Source: Agromyces mangrovi (lineage in GTDB: Bacteria > Actinomycetota > Actinomycetes > Actinomycetales > Microbacteriaceae). From it: 64,000 nucleotides of DNA. Positions 16,926-24,368 of the stretch are shown in pieces. The stretch spans positions 2,542,001 to 2,606,000 of the forward strand of contig NZ_AP027737.1 of NCBI RefSeq assembly GCF_030296695.1, read 5' to 3'. The position numbers and the translations under genes are program-made. The number at the start of each line of letters is the position of its first letter. Position 1 is the stretch's first letter. The notes below the pieces were generated by a model, which worked only from the letters and a program-made list of their open reading frames with translations, did not search any database and was not told the DNA's origin.

Positions 16926-17846
16926 ATGGCTGCACGAGGGAACGACACGCGATCGGATGTGACGGAGGAGGTCGACCCGCGCTGGATCGACGCCGACGGC
17001 AACGTCATCGACGAGGACCACCGCGGACTCGTCTACGACATCCGCACGCTCGTCGACCGGCGCCTCGCGCTCGGCATCTTCGGCGGCATCGGCCTGTCGA
17101 CGCTGCTCGCGGCGTGTGCGCCGGCCGACTCAGGGGCATCCGACCCCACTTCGACGGGCAGCGCGGATGCCTCCGGCGGCACGTCAACCGCGACCGCGAC
17201 GCCGTCCACCACCGACGGTGACCTCGTGGAGGTGCCCGACGAGACCGGCGGACCGTACCCCGCCGACGGGTCGAACGGGGTGAACGTGCTCGACGACTCG
17301 GGCATCGTGCGCAGCGACATCCGCTCGAGCTTCGGGTCGTCGACGACGACCGCCGAGGGCGTGCCGCTCACGATCGAGCTCACGGTGCGCGACGCGTCGA
17401 CGGGGTCCGCGCTGGTGGGCGCCGGCGTCTACCTGTGGCACTGCGACCGCGACGGCAACTACTCGCTGTACAGCCAGGGCCTCGCGAACGAGGACTACCT
17501 GCGCGGGGTGCAGGAGACCGACGCGAACGGCACCGTGCGGTTCACGTCGATCTACCCGGCGTGCTACTCGGGGCGGTGGCCGCACATCCACTTCGAGGTG
17601 TACGAGGACGTGGCCACGGCGGTCGCCGCCGGGCCGATCGTGAAGACCTCGCAGCTCGCGCTGCCCGAGGAGGTCAACGACGTCGTCTACGCGACTCCCG
17701 GCTACGAGCAGAGCGTGCGGAACGCCTCGCAGGTGACGCTCGCGTCGGACAACGTGTTCGGCGACGACGGCGGCATCCACCAGATCGCGAACATGTCCGG
17801 CTCCGTGGCATCCGGCTACACCGCGTCGCTCACGATCGGCGTGTAA
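16926..17846 (+). CDS. Exported intradiol-dioxygenase-like lipoprotein
   Basis: The 306-residue protein has an unusual leader: about 45 polar residues, then RRLALGIFGGIGLSTLLAAC, with a twin arginine and an LAAC lipobox. It is likely exported, possibly by Tat, and lipid-anchored. After a Ser/Thr-rich linker (about 60-95) comes a domain resembling intradiol ring-cleavage dioxygenases: PLTIELTVRDASTGSALVGA, VYLWHCDRDGNYSLY and GRWPHIHFEVYED, which carry expected Fe(III) ligands (Tyr and HxH). The first part, GGPYPADGSNGVNVL, also matches the family. The substrate is unknown. GGGAGGG precedes ATG 16926. Confidence 0.8.
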   Translation: MAARGNDTRSDVTEEVDPRWIDADGNVIDEDHRGLVYDIRTLVDRRLALGIFGGIGLSTLLAACAPADSGASDPTSTGSADASGGTSTATATPSTTDGDLVEVPDETGGPYPADGSNGVNVLDDSGIVRSDIRSSFGSSTTTAEGVPLTIELTVRDASTGSALVGAGVYLWHCDRDGNYSLYSQGLANEDYLRGVQETDANGTVRFTSIYPACYSGRWPHIHFEVYEDVATAVAAGPIVKTSQLALPEEVNDVVYATPGYEQSVRNASQVTLASDNVFGDDGGIHQIANMSGSVASGYTASLTIGV

Positions 17847-17857
17847 GCGCGTCGACC

Positions 17858-17908
17858 GAGTACGCAAAGTGCGGAAACGCGGCGCGCGTTTCCGCACTCT
17901 GCGTACTC
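17858..17908. repeat. 51-nt palindromic repeat, copy A5
   Basis: The best-paired copy: GAGTACGCAAAGTGCGGAAA pairs with TTTCCGCACTCTGCGTACTC. It starts 11 nt after the dioxygenase stop and is followed 23 nt later by copy A6. Confidence 0.9.
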
Positions 17909-17931
17909 CGACCCGCGGAGCTGGCGCGACC

Positions 17932-17982
17932 GAGTACGCAAAGTGCGGGAACGCGGCGACGATTGCCGCCGTTTGCGTACTC
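17932..17982. repeat. 51-nt palindromic repeat, copy A6
   Basis: The left arm GAGTACGCAAAGTGCGGGAA and right end GTTTGCGTACTC form the hairpin. It lies in tandem with A5, in the same orientation, just before the stop of the convergent TetR gene. Confidence 0.9.
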
Positions 17983-17997
17983 GGTGGGTCGCGAGAG

Positions 17998-18588
17998 TCA
18001 GGCGCCCCGCCACCACCAGGGGGCGCTCACCGCGAGCACGCCGCGGGCGACGGCGTCGGGGTCGCCCGCGGCGCCGCCGAGCAGCCAGTGCTCGATCGCG
18101 CCGACGGTGCCGGCCGCGCCGTAGGCGGCGTAGAGGTCGTACAGCGCATCGCCGGTGAGTGCGCCGTCGGGCTCGGGCGCGACCTCGGGGTGCTCGGCGA
18201 GGTAGCCCCGCAGCGAGACCTCGACGCGCTCGAGCAGCATCACGCGCACCGGCGAGGCGAGGCGCGGCGACATCGCGTGGAGGTAGACGGCGCGGCGGCC
18301 GGCGATGTGCGCGAACAGCGCGTGCTCGGCGGTCTCGAATCGCTCGCGACCCGTGCCGGGCGCCGCCGCGAAGTCGGCAACGGCGGCGTCGAGCTCCGCG
18401 CCGAGAGCGGCGGCGAGCAGGTCGGCGACGCTCGGCGCGTGGCGATAGAACGTGTCGCGGCTGATGCCCGCGGCACGTGCCGCGTCGGTGACCGAGACGT
18501 CGCTCAGGGGCATTCGCTCGATCAGTTCGAGGACCGAGGCGTGCAGCGATCGCTGCGTACGTGCCTGTCTCGGGTCCATCGCGTCCAT
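17998..18588 (-). CDS. TetR/AcrR-family transcriptional regulator
   Basis: The 196-residue protein has an N-terminal helix-turn-helix (VSVTDAARAAGISRDTFYRHAP, about 32-53) and an all-helical ligand domain ending SAPWWWRGA. It is divergent from the Zn-alcohol dehydrogenase gene, with a TetR-like operator at 18616-18637 between them, so it probably represses itself and that gene. The ATG at 18588 (MDAMDPRQ) or 18579 (MDPRQ) could be used. Confidence 0.85.
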   Translation of the reverse strand: MDAMDPRQARTQRSLHASVLELIERMPLSDVSVTDAARAAGISRDTFYRHAPSVADLLAAALGAELDAAVADFAAAPGTGRERFETAEHALFAHIAGRRAVYLHAMSPRLASPVRVMLLERVEVSLRGYLAEHPEVAPEPDGALTGDALYDLYAAYGAAGTVGAIEHWLLGGAAGDPDAVARGVLAVSAPWWWRGA

Positions 18589-18615
18589 CCTGCCCCGGCG
18601 CCGGCGTCCGCACCA

Positions 18616-18637
18616 CTGTCGGACAATTGTCAGATAG
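18616..18637. promoter_or_regulatory. Probable TetR operator
   Basis: CTGTCGGACAA pairs with TTGTCAGATAG around the perfect core GACAATTGTC (18622-18631). It lies between the divergent tetR and alcohol dehydrogenase starts. Confidence 0.65.
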
Positions 18638-18698
18638 TAGCGTACGATGTCTGCTCGGTGTGCCCAGCGCGGCGCACATCGACACGAAAGGACCCCAC

Positions 18699-19751
18699 AT
18701 GCGAGCAGCCGTCTTCCACGCCCAGGAGGATCTCCGGATCGAGGACGTCGCCGAGCCCACCCCCGGACCCGGACAGGTGAAGCTCAAGAACGCGTACGCC
18801 GGAATCTGCGGTTCCGACCTGCACGTCTACTACGCCCCCGAGGCCGCCGGCCTCGACCTGGACAACCCGCACCCCGTCACGGGCGCGACCCTCCCGCAGA
18901 TCCTCGGCCACGAGTTCTCGGGCACCGTCGTCGAGCTCGGCGAGGGCGTCGAGGGCGTCAGCGTCGGCGACCGCGTCGCCGTCTGGCCCATCTACTCCTG
19001 CGGCACCTGCGCCGCGTGCGCCAAGGGTGCCGTGAACGCGTGCCGCACCATCGGCTTCCACGGCCTGATGTCGGACGGCGGGGGCATGGCCGAATACACG
19101 ACCGTGGATGCCTCGAAGCTGCACGTGCTGCCCGAGAACGTCGACCTCAAGCTCGGCGCGCTCGTCGAGCCCATGGCCGTCGCGTGGCACGCCGTCGCGC
19201 GCTCCGGCGTGAAGGCCGGCGAGACCGCCCTCATCGCCGGCGCCGGCCCCATCGGCATCGGCGTCTGGTTCGCGCTCAAGGCGCAGGGCGTCGAGCGCGT
19301 GCTCGTCTCCGAGCCGAGCCCCGAGCGTCGCGCGGCGATCTCCGCACTCGGCGCGACCGTCGTCGACCCCGTGAACGCGGACCTCGGTGCGGCCGTCGAC
19401 GCGCTCACCGACGGCAACGGCGTGCAGGCCGGCTTCGACGCCGCGGGCGTCGGCGTCGCCGTCTCGTCGGTGCTCGCGAACCTCGGCCCGCTCGGCCGCA
19501 TGGTCATCGTCGCGCTGCACGAGCGCACGATGGACTTCTTCCCGACCCAGCTCGTCATGGGCGAGACCGAGGTCGTCGGCGCGCTCGGCTACACCCAGGC
19601 CGACTTCGACGCGGTCATCGCCGCGATGGCCGCGGGTCACTACGACACCACCGGCTGGGTCGGCGAGACCGGCCTCGACGGCGTGCTCGACGCGATCGGC
19701 GACCTGCGCCAGGGCCGCGGCATGAAGGTGCTCGTCTCGAGCGCCGCGTAG
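18699..19751 (+). CDS. Zn-dependent alcohol dehydrogenase, 2,3-butanediol-dehydrogenase-like
   Basis: The 350-residue medium-chain dehydrogenase has the catalytic zinc ligands in GICGSDLHVY and GHEFSGTVVELGEGVEGV. Its structural zinc loop CGTCAACAKGAVNAC carries four cysteines, and the Rossmann motif is ALIAGAGPIGIG. The GICGSDLHVYYAPE start and the central LVEPMAVAWHAVARSG segment resemble (R,R)-butanediol/sorbitol dehydrogenases. It oxidises a secondary alcohol or diol with NAD. ATG 18699 follows GAAAGGA. Likely control by the divergent TetR regulator. The actual alcohol is not determined. Confidence 0.85.
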   Translation: MRAAVFHAQEDLRIEDVAEPTPGPGQVKLKNAYAGICGSDLHVYYAPEAAGLDLDNPHPVTGATLPQILGHEFSGTVVELGEGVEGVSVGDRVAVWPIYSCGTCAACAKGAVNACRTIGFHGLMSDGGGMAEYTTVDASKLHVLPENVDLKLGALVEPMAVAWHAVARSGVKAGETALIAGAGPIGIGVWFALKAQGVERVLVSEPSPERRAAISALGATVVDPVNADLGAAVDALTDGNGVQAGFDAAGVGVAVSSVLANLGPLGRMVIVALHERTMDFFPTQLVMGETEVVGALGYTQADFDAVIAAMAAGHYDTTGWVGETGLDGVLDAIGDLRQGRGMKVLVSSAA

Positions 19752-19773
19752 CCGCCCGCACCCCTGCGACGAT

Positions 19774-19802
19774 CGGGCCGCCCCCTCCGTGGGGGCGGCC
19801 CG
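19774..19802. terminator. Hairpin terminator after the alcohol dehydrogenase
   Basis: CGGGCCGCCCCC (19774-19785) pairs perfectly with GGGGGCGGCCCG (19791-19802) around a 5-nt loop, 23 nt after the stop. Confidence 0.85.
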
Positions 19803-19815
19803 TTCGTCACTTCAC

Positions 19816-19944
19816 TGCTGGTGCGCAAGTCGTGGCTGTGAGACGAAGTCGCCACGGTTCGCGCACCGGCGGCGTGATCGCCTCGCGTTGCAGGTGCGCA
19901 CAGTGTGGCGGAACCAACGGCTCGCAACACTTTGCGCACCAGCA
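19816..19944. repeat. 129-nt element with 13-bp terminal inverted repeats
   Basis: TGCTGGTGCGCAA (19816-19828) and TTGCGCACCAGCA (19932-19944) are exact complements. The interior has further imperfect complementarity, for example GCCACGGTTCG with TGTGGCGGAACC. It lies between convergent genes. It is similar in size to, but different in sequence from, the 131-nt family. Only one copy is seen here. Confidence 0.65.
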
Positions 19945-19981
19945 CCGCTCCGGGCGTCGGCCGGGGCGAGACGCCGGCGCG

Positions 19982-20865
19982 TCAGGCGGTCAGGGCGAGG
20001 TCGGCGTCGAGCAGTTCGAGCACGAGGGCGGCGGATGCGGCGGAGGCATCGCCCGTGATCGCTGAGACGACCCACTGGGGAGCGGGGGAGGCGAGCGGTC
20101 GCACCGCGAGGCCCGCAGCCTGGGGCTTCGACGCCACGTGCTGCGGGACGAGCGCGATGCCGAGCCCGCGCTGCACGAGGTCGATGAGCGTGTGCACGTC
20201 GTTGACCGCACAGCGCACCTGGCGCCCGACGCCGGCGGCTGCGGCCGCCTCGTCGCTCACCGCGCGAACCGCCCACGACTGCTGGAAGTCGACGAAGTCC
20301 TCCCCGCGCAGGTCGCTCCATTCGACCACGTCGCGAGCGGCCAGCGGATGCTGCGGGGGCGCGAGCAGCACCATCGGCCGCCGCCCGAGCTCGTGGTGCA
20401 CGACGCGCGGGCCGAGGTCGTCGCCCGCGACGAACGCGAGGTCGACGGTGCCCGCCTGCACGGCCGCGACGAGGTCGCGGGACCCCGCCTGGGTGAACTC
20501 GATGTCGACCAGCGGGTAGCGTCGCCGTACCCGCTCGAGCAGGGCATTCACGTCGACGAAGCCGAGGCACTGCTCGGCGCCGATGTGCAGGCTCCCCGAC
20601 AGCTCGTGCGTCGTGCGGAGCACCGCGTCGCGTGCGGCCGCCGCCTGCGACAGCATGGTGCGCGCATGGGGGAGGAGCGCCAGCCCCGCCTCGGTGGGCT
20701 CGACGCGACGTGTCGTGCGATGGAACAGGGGGTTCCGAGCTCGTCCTCGAGGCTCCGGATCGCCGCGGAGAGGCCGGATTGGGAGACCCCGGCCACGGCC
20801 GCGGCGCGGGTGAACTGCTGCTCGTCGGCCAGGGCGACGAGGTACTCCATCTGGCGGAGGTCCAT
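19982..20865 (-). pseudogene. LysR-family regulator, single-base frameshift
   Basis: The first part reads MDLRQMEYLVALADEQQFTR, a normal LysR winged helix, up to EDELGTP. The frame then changes: the C-terminal effector domain (IGAEQCLGFVDVNALLERVR ... LDADLALTA) is in another frame ending at 19982. The expected bridging sequence (LFHRTTRRVEPTEAGLAL) returns if one C is added to the run whose plus-strand complement is the GGGGG at 20728-20732. Restored, the protein is about 294 residues, the family norm. It is divergent from the aldo/keto reductase gene with a palindrome between. The defect is probably a sequencing error, since five other genes show the same type. Confidence 0.85.
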
Positions 20866-20878
20866 CTATCTACATTCC

Positions 20879-20896
20879 TTCTGAATCGCATCAGAA
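20879..20896. promoter_or_regulatory. Probable LysR-type operator
   Basis: TTCTGAATCGCATCAGAA is a dyad (TTCTGA, 6 nt, TCAGAA) starting 13 nt upstream of the lysR start and 76 nt before the aldo/keto reductase. Dyads of this form are typical LysR sites. Confidence 0.6.
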
Positions 20897-20971
20897 TAAC
20901 TTGTTGGACTTCTAGGCTGCCGCGATCTAGCGTGAGAGCGCAAGCCCGGACCCTCGCGAAGGAGCGACCCA

Positions 20972-21904
20972 GTGAAGACCATCCCCCTCGGCGGAACCGA
21001 TCTCGCAGTTCCGAACATCGTGCTCGGCCTCATGCGCATCCCCGACATGACCGACGACGCGGTGCGCGAGCTCGTCCGCACCGCGCGCGACGCCGGCATC
21101 GACTTCATCGACCACGCCGACGTCTACGGCAACGAGCTGCACGGCTGCGAGCGCCGCTTCGCCGAGGCGATGCAGCTCACGCCGTCGCAGCGCGACGAGG
21201 TCACGATCCAGACCAAGGCGGGCATCGTGCGCGAGGGCCCGTATTTCGACTTCTCGTACGAGCACATCATCGAGTCGGTCGAGGGCTCGCTCGAGGCGCT
21301 CGGCACCGACCGCATCGACGTGCTGCTGCTGCACCGGCCCGACGCACTGGTCGAACCCGACGAGGTCGCGCGCGCGTTCGACGAGCTCGAGGCCTCCGGC
21401 AAGGTGCTGCGGTTCGGCGTCTCGAACCAGACACCGGCGCAGATCGAGCTGCTGAAGAAGTCGGTGCGGCAGCCCATCGTTGCGAACCAGCTGCAGCTGT
21501 CGGTCACCCACGCACCGCTCGTGATGCAGGGACTCGCGGCCAACATGCAGGGGCTCGACCAGTCGATCAGCCGCGACTCGGGGCTACTCGACTACTGCCG
21601 CCTCAACGACATCACCGTGCAGGCGTGGTCGCCCTTCCAGGCCGGGTTCTTCACCGGCACGTTCCTCGGTTCGCCCGACTACCCCGAGCTCAACGAGGTG
21701 ATCGACGGGCTCGCCGCCCAGTACGACGTGCCGCCGATCGCCATCGCCACTGCGTGGATCACGCGTCACCCCGCGAACATGCAGGTCGTGCTCGGCACCA
21801 CCACGCCCGAGCGCGTGGCCGGTGCCGCCCAGGGCTCCGACATTCCGCTCACGCGCGCCGAGTGGTACGAGCTGGTGCGCGCGGCGGGCTACCGCGTGCC
21901 CTGA
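20972..21904 (+). CDS. Aldo/keto reductase
   Basis: The 310-residue product has the (beta/alpha)8 aldo/keto reductase signatures: GLMRIPDMTDD, FIDHADVYGNE with catalytic Asp and Tyr, KAGIVREGPYFDFSYEHI with catalytic Lys, VLLLHRPDALVEPDEV, GKVLRFGVSNQTPAQIE, and VVLGTTTPERV near the NADPH site. It most resembles the YdhF-type subgroup that reduces carbonyls with NADPH. GTG 20972 has AAGGAG at about 20959-20964. The divergent LysR gene probably regulates it. Confidence 0.9.
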   Translation: MKTIPLGGTDLAVPNIVLGLMRIPDMTDDAVRELVRTARDAGIDFIDHADVYGNELHGCERRFAEAMQLTPSQRDEVTIQTKAGIVREGPYFDFSYEHIIESVEGSLEALGTDRIDVLLLHRPDALVEPDEVARAFDELEASGKVLRFGVSNQTPAQIELLKKSVRQPIVANQLQLSVTHAPLVMQGLAANMQGLDQSISRDSGLLDYCRLNDITVQAWSPFQAGFFTGTFLGSPDYPELNEVIDGLAAQYDVPPIAIATAWITRHPANMQVVLGTTTPERVAGAAQGSDIPLTRAEWYELVRAAGYRVP

Positions 21905-21914
21905 TCGGTTTCGG

Positions 21915-21948
21915 GGGCGGGCGGATGCCTCGGGGCATCCGCTCGCCC
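21915..21948. terminator. Bidirectional hairpin terminator
   Basis: GGGCGGGCGGATGCC (21915-21929) pairs with GGCATCCGCTCGCCC (21934-21948), one mismatch, 4-nt loop. It lies exactly between the convergent reductase and vapC genes. The GCGGATGCC/GGCATCCGC core recurs in other terminators of the window. Confidence 0.8.
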
Positions 21949-22368
21949 TCATCGTGCCGGCGGCTCGACGGTCCAGTCCTCGACGAGCAGGCCGGGCACG
22001 CGCGCGAACTCGCGCACGTTGTTCGTGACGAGCGTGAGCCCCGCGCTGCGGGCGTGGCCGGCGAGGAGCACGTCGTAGGCGCCGATCGGCGTGCCCGCCG
22101 CCGCGAGCGCCGCACGGATCTCGCCGGCATGCTCGGCGGCGCGTTCCTCGAGCGCGAGCCTCGTGGTCAGCGCGAGCAGTTCCTCGGTCGCGCGCCGGTT
22201 GCGCGCCGGGTCGCTCGAGCGCTCGACGCCGTACGCGAGTTCGGCGACGCTGATGGACGACACGGCCATCCGTCCCGCTTGGGCGCGCATGCGCTCGCGC
22301 AGCCCCGGCGTGCGATTGCGCAGCGCGAAGATCAGGATGTTCGTGTCGAGCAGGACCCTCGCGCTCAC
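21949..22368 (-). CDS. vapC: VapC-type PIN-domain toxin, second module
   Basis: The 139-residue PIN protein has acidic residues in VLLDTNILIFAL (Asp 8), SVAELAYGVER (Glu about 44), GAYDVLLAGHA (Asp about 99) and VTNNVREFARVPGL. This is the VapC tRNA/rRNA endonuclease pattern. It is downstream of and overlaps its antitoxin by 4 nt, both on the minus strand. A 51-nt repeat lies upstream of the operon. It is only distantly similar to the VapC at 6199, so the two modules are not a recent duplication. Confidence 0.9.
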   Translation of the reverse strand: MSARVLLDTNILIFALRNRTPGLRERMRAQAGRMAVSSISVAELAYGVERSSDPARNRRATEELLALTTRLALEERAAEHAGEIRAALAAAGTPIGAYDVLLAGHARSAGLTLVTNNVREFARVPGLLVEDWTVEPPAR

Positions 22369-22595
22369 AGGCCGGGCCGCTCCTGCTCGCCCTGATCGCG
22401 CTCGGCGAGGAAGTCGTCCGTCACCGTCACGCCGTGGTCGAACCAGAAGTCGATCGCGCCTCCGACGGGGGTGAGGATGCGGGCGTCGCCCACGACCGTC
22501 ACGTCGACGGCGCGCACGTCATCGGGCAGGGCGACCTCCTTCGGAAGCCGCACCGCCTGCGTGCGGTTCGTGCGGAACACGCTCGCTCGGGTCAT
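22365..22595 (-). CDS. vapB: VapB/VagC-type antitoxin (SpoVT-AbrB fold)
   Basis: The 76-residue protein starts MTRASVFRTNRTQAVRLPKE, the swapped-hairpin AbrB-type DNA-binding motif of VagC/VapB antitoxins. It has an acidic C-terminal tail (FLAERDQGEQERPGL) for toxin binding. It overlaps the following vapC by 4 nt. This antitoxin fold differs from the ribbon-helix-helix type of the module at 5975. An AT-rich partial dyad just upstream is a candidate site for autoregulation. Confidence 0.88.
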   Translation of the reverse strand: MTRASVFRTNRTQAVRLPKEVALPDDVRAVDVTVVGDARILTPVGGAIDFWFDHGVTVTDDFLAERDQGEQERPGL

Positions 22596-22610
22596 CCGCG
22601 TCCTCCCGTC

Positions 22611-22634
22611 GTGTATACGCACAGTATATACGTG
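22611..22634. promoter_or_regulatory. Candidate vapBC operator/promoter
   Basis: GTGTATAC and GTATATACG flank GCACA in an unusually AT-rich patch 16 nt upstream of the vapB start. The arms are an imperfect dyad as expected for antitoxin autoregulation. Confidence 0.5.
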
Positions 22635-22651
22635 CCGTCTCGTGCGCGACG

Positions 22652-22702
22652 GAGTACGCAAAGTGCGGGAATCGCCGCGGGCAAGCAGCAGTTCGCGTAC
22701 TC
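22652..22702. repeat. 51-nt palindromic repeat, copy A7
   Basis: The left arm GAGTACGCAAAGTGCGGGAA is consensus. The right arm is shorter (GTTCGCGTACTC). It lies between the divergent vapB and DUF805 genes. Confidence 0.85.
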
Positions 22703-22731
22703 CGTCGATTCGGGCTCGTCGCCTGCCAAAG

Positions 22732-22747
22732 CGGGGGTTCGCCCCCG
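22732..22747 (+). promoter_or_regulatory. CGGGGG-TTCG-CCCCCG hairpin upstream of the DUF805 gene
   Basis: A perfect 6-bp stem with a 4-nt loop, 57 nt before the start. A near-identical hairpin (CGGGGG-TCAG-CCCCCG) precedes the DUF4097-like gene at 27362. Both are followed by a similar CTGGC(C/T)(G/A) stretch, so a shared promoter or operator is possible. Confidence 0.45.
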
Positions 22748-22803
22748 GGCCCGGCGACGGCCGCCGACCTAGGCTGGCCGTATCGACCCGAGGAGACGCG
22801 CTC

Positions 22804-23235
22804 ATGACGTTCCAGCAGTCCATCCAGACCGTGTTCCGCAAGTACGCGGACTTCGAGGGGCGCGCGAGCCGCTCCGAGTTCTGGTGGTGGGTCGTGCTGT
22901 ACGCCCTCGCGGTCGCGGCGACCGGCCTGTTCGGCGTCATCCGCTTCGACTACGGCGGCAGCCTGGGGAGCATCCTCACCGGCCTCTGGACGATCGGCAC
23001 GCTGCTGCCGACCCTCGCCGTGACGGTGCGCCGCCTGCGCGACGCCGACTACCCGTGGGGCCACGTCTTCTGGTACCTGCTGCCGATCGCCGGGCTCATC
23101 GTGCTCGCCGTGCTCTGCGCGCAGCCGGCGAAGTCGTATGCCCCGCAGGTGCAGCCCGCCCCGGGCACCGAGCCCCCGGCTCCGCCCGCCCCGCCGGCAC
23201 CCCCGGCGGCGCCGGCACCCCGCGACGACGCGTAG
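22804..23235 (+). CDS. DUF805 membrane protein
   Basis: The 143-residue protein starts MTFQQSIQTVFRKYADFEGR, the characteristic DUF805 start (a cytosolic helix, then GRASRSEFWWW). It has three to four membrane segments (VVLYALAVAATGLFGVI, LWTIGTLLPTLAVTV, VFWYLLPIAGLIVLAVL) and the conserved RRLRDADY motif. The tail is rich in Pro and Ala. Function of the family is not established. GAGGAG lies 10 nt before ATG 22804. Confidence 0.88.
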   Translation: MTFQQSIQTVFRKYADFEGRASRSEFWWWVVLYALAVAATGLFGVIRFDYGGSLGSILTGLWTIGTLLPTLAVTVRRLRDADYPWGHVFWYLLPIAGLIVLAVLCAQPAKSYAPQVQPAPGTEPPAPPAPPAPPAAPAPRDDA

Positions 23236-23276
23236 CCGTCACGAGCCGAGCAGGCGCATCCCGTAGCATCCGTCCC

Positions 23277-23624
23277 ATGACCGAGGAGTGGATCGAGCAC
23301 CGCAGGGGCGACGGCGAGCTGGTCGGGTGGATGCTGCCTGAGGACGACGGCTTCGTCGTGATCGACCTGCTCGGCCGCCGCGTGACCGACGTCGTCGACT
23401 GGGGCACCGCCGAGGAGACCCTCGACGAGGCGGGCCTGCGCTACCTGGCCGAGCCGTACCTGCTCGACCGCGGGGACGACGAGCCGCTGCGCGTGCGCAT
23501 CGTCGAGGCGAGCCGCGACCGCATCCTCGTCACCGAGGACTTCGGCGGCGCGATCGGCGGGCCGGTCTCGCGCATCGAGCTGCCGTTCCCAGCGCCCGAG
23601 ACGCTGCGCCTGCGCCTCGGCTGA
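23277..23624 (+). CDS. Small conserved protein of unknown function
   Basis: This is a 115-residue acidic soluble protein: MTEEWIEHRRGDGELVGWML, then FVVIDLLGRRVTDVVDW and RIVEASRDRILVTEDFGGAIGG. It has beta-rich character with no catalytic motif that I recognise. Similar short proteins are annotated as hypothetical in Microbacteriaceae. It follows the DUF805 gene by 41 nt on the same strand and may be co-transcribed. Confidence 0.7.
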   Translation: MTEEWIEHRRGDGELVGWMLPEDDGFVVIDLLGRRVTDVVDWGTAEETLDEAGLRYLAEPYLLDRGDDEPLRVRIVEASRDRILVTEDFGGAIGGPVSRIELPFPAPETLRLRLG

Positions 23625-23671
23625 CCTCGATCGGGTGCAGTTCGACGCACGGAATTCGCCGATGCCCCCTT

Positions 23672-23691
23672 TCGGTCGATCGATCGACCGA
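23672..23691. promoter_or_regulatory. Perfect 20-nt palindrome upstream of the WxL-like gene
   Basis: TCGGTCGATCGATCGACCGA is an exact palindrome, 91 nt before the start of the surface-protein pair. It is a good operator candidate; the regulator is not identified. Confidence 0.6.
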
Positions 23692-23782
23692 GTACGATGA
23701 CTCCCATCGGCCGGCAACGGGTTCGCGCACAGGACATGCGAGCCGGGTGCGTTCGCCGGCACCACGCCGAGGGGAGCGAACG

Positions 23783-24352
23783 ATGAACAGGGGAACCAAA
23801 TCTGCGGTGGCGGGGGCCGCCGCTCTGGGGGTCGTGGCGATCATGGCGCCGATGGGCGCGATCGCGGATGACACGGAGGACGTGCCGGTGACGATCTCGG
23901 TGCTGGGTTCCGGCCCGAACGCGCTGACACTCAGCTTCACCAAGGAGCAGTTCGCTCCGGGCAATCCGGAGATCGACGGCGCCAGCGCAGAGCCGGGTCA
24001 AGTGCTCAACGGGTACCTCGGCCGGATCACCGTCGAGGACTACCGCACCGCCGCCTCCGGAGGCTGGACGCTCACAGCGACGGTGGGCGACTTCGAGGGC
24101 TCCGGTGGGGCCGTCATTCCGCGCGGCGATCTCCAGACCTCCGGAGCCTTGTGGGACCCCAGTGCCTCGTACTCCGCCGTGACCGTGTCGACGGCCCCGG
24201 AGACCGGAACGGTGCGCTCGGTGGCCCAAGCCGGAGGGGCGGCGACCGACGTGACGTTCGACTTCGACGTCTTCAGCAGGCTCGACATTCCGGGTGCTGC
24301 CGTCGCCGGCAGCTACACGAACACGTACACGCTCAACCTCGTGGGCTTCTGA
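23783..24352 (+). CDS. WxL-domain-like secreted surface protein
   Basis: The 189-residue protein has a signal peptide (about 1-29, MAPMGAIADD) and a beta-rich domain. A WTL motif sits at about residues 95-97 in GGWTLTATVGDF, as in the first half of WxL domains. The end YTNTYTLNLVGF corresponds to the second half with Tyr in place of Trp. WxL domains attach non-covalently to the Gram-positive cell wall. The next gene encodes a DUF916-like partner, the classical companion of WxL proteins, which strengthens the call. GAGGGGAGCG precedes ATG 23783. Confidence 0.7.
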   Translation: MNRGTKSAVAGAAALGVVAIMAPMGAIADDTEDVPVTISVLGSGPNALTLSFTKEQFAPGNPEIDGASAEPGQVLNGYLGRITVEDYRTAASGGWTLTATVGDFEGSGGAVIPRGDLQTSGALWDPSASYSAVTVSTAPETGTVRSVAQAGGAATDVTFDFDVFSRLDIPGAAVAGSYTNTYTLNLVGF

Positions 24353-24368
24353 GGCACGGGCGGCGCTC

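Noticed and set aside
20728..20732. LysR gene considered a true pseudogene
   Set aside because: Five other genes show the same one-base loss in G/C runs, which is better explained by sequencing error.
23687..23696. ACCGAGTACG next to the 20-nt palindrome, like the start of a 51-nt repeat
   Set aside because: Only about 10 nt match and no GCGTACTC follows at the expected distance.
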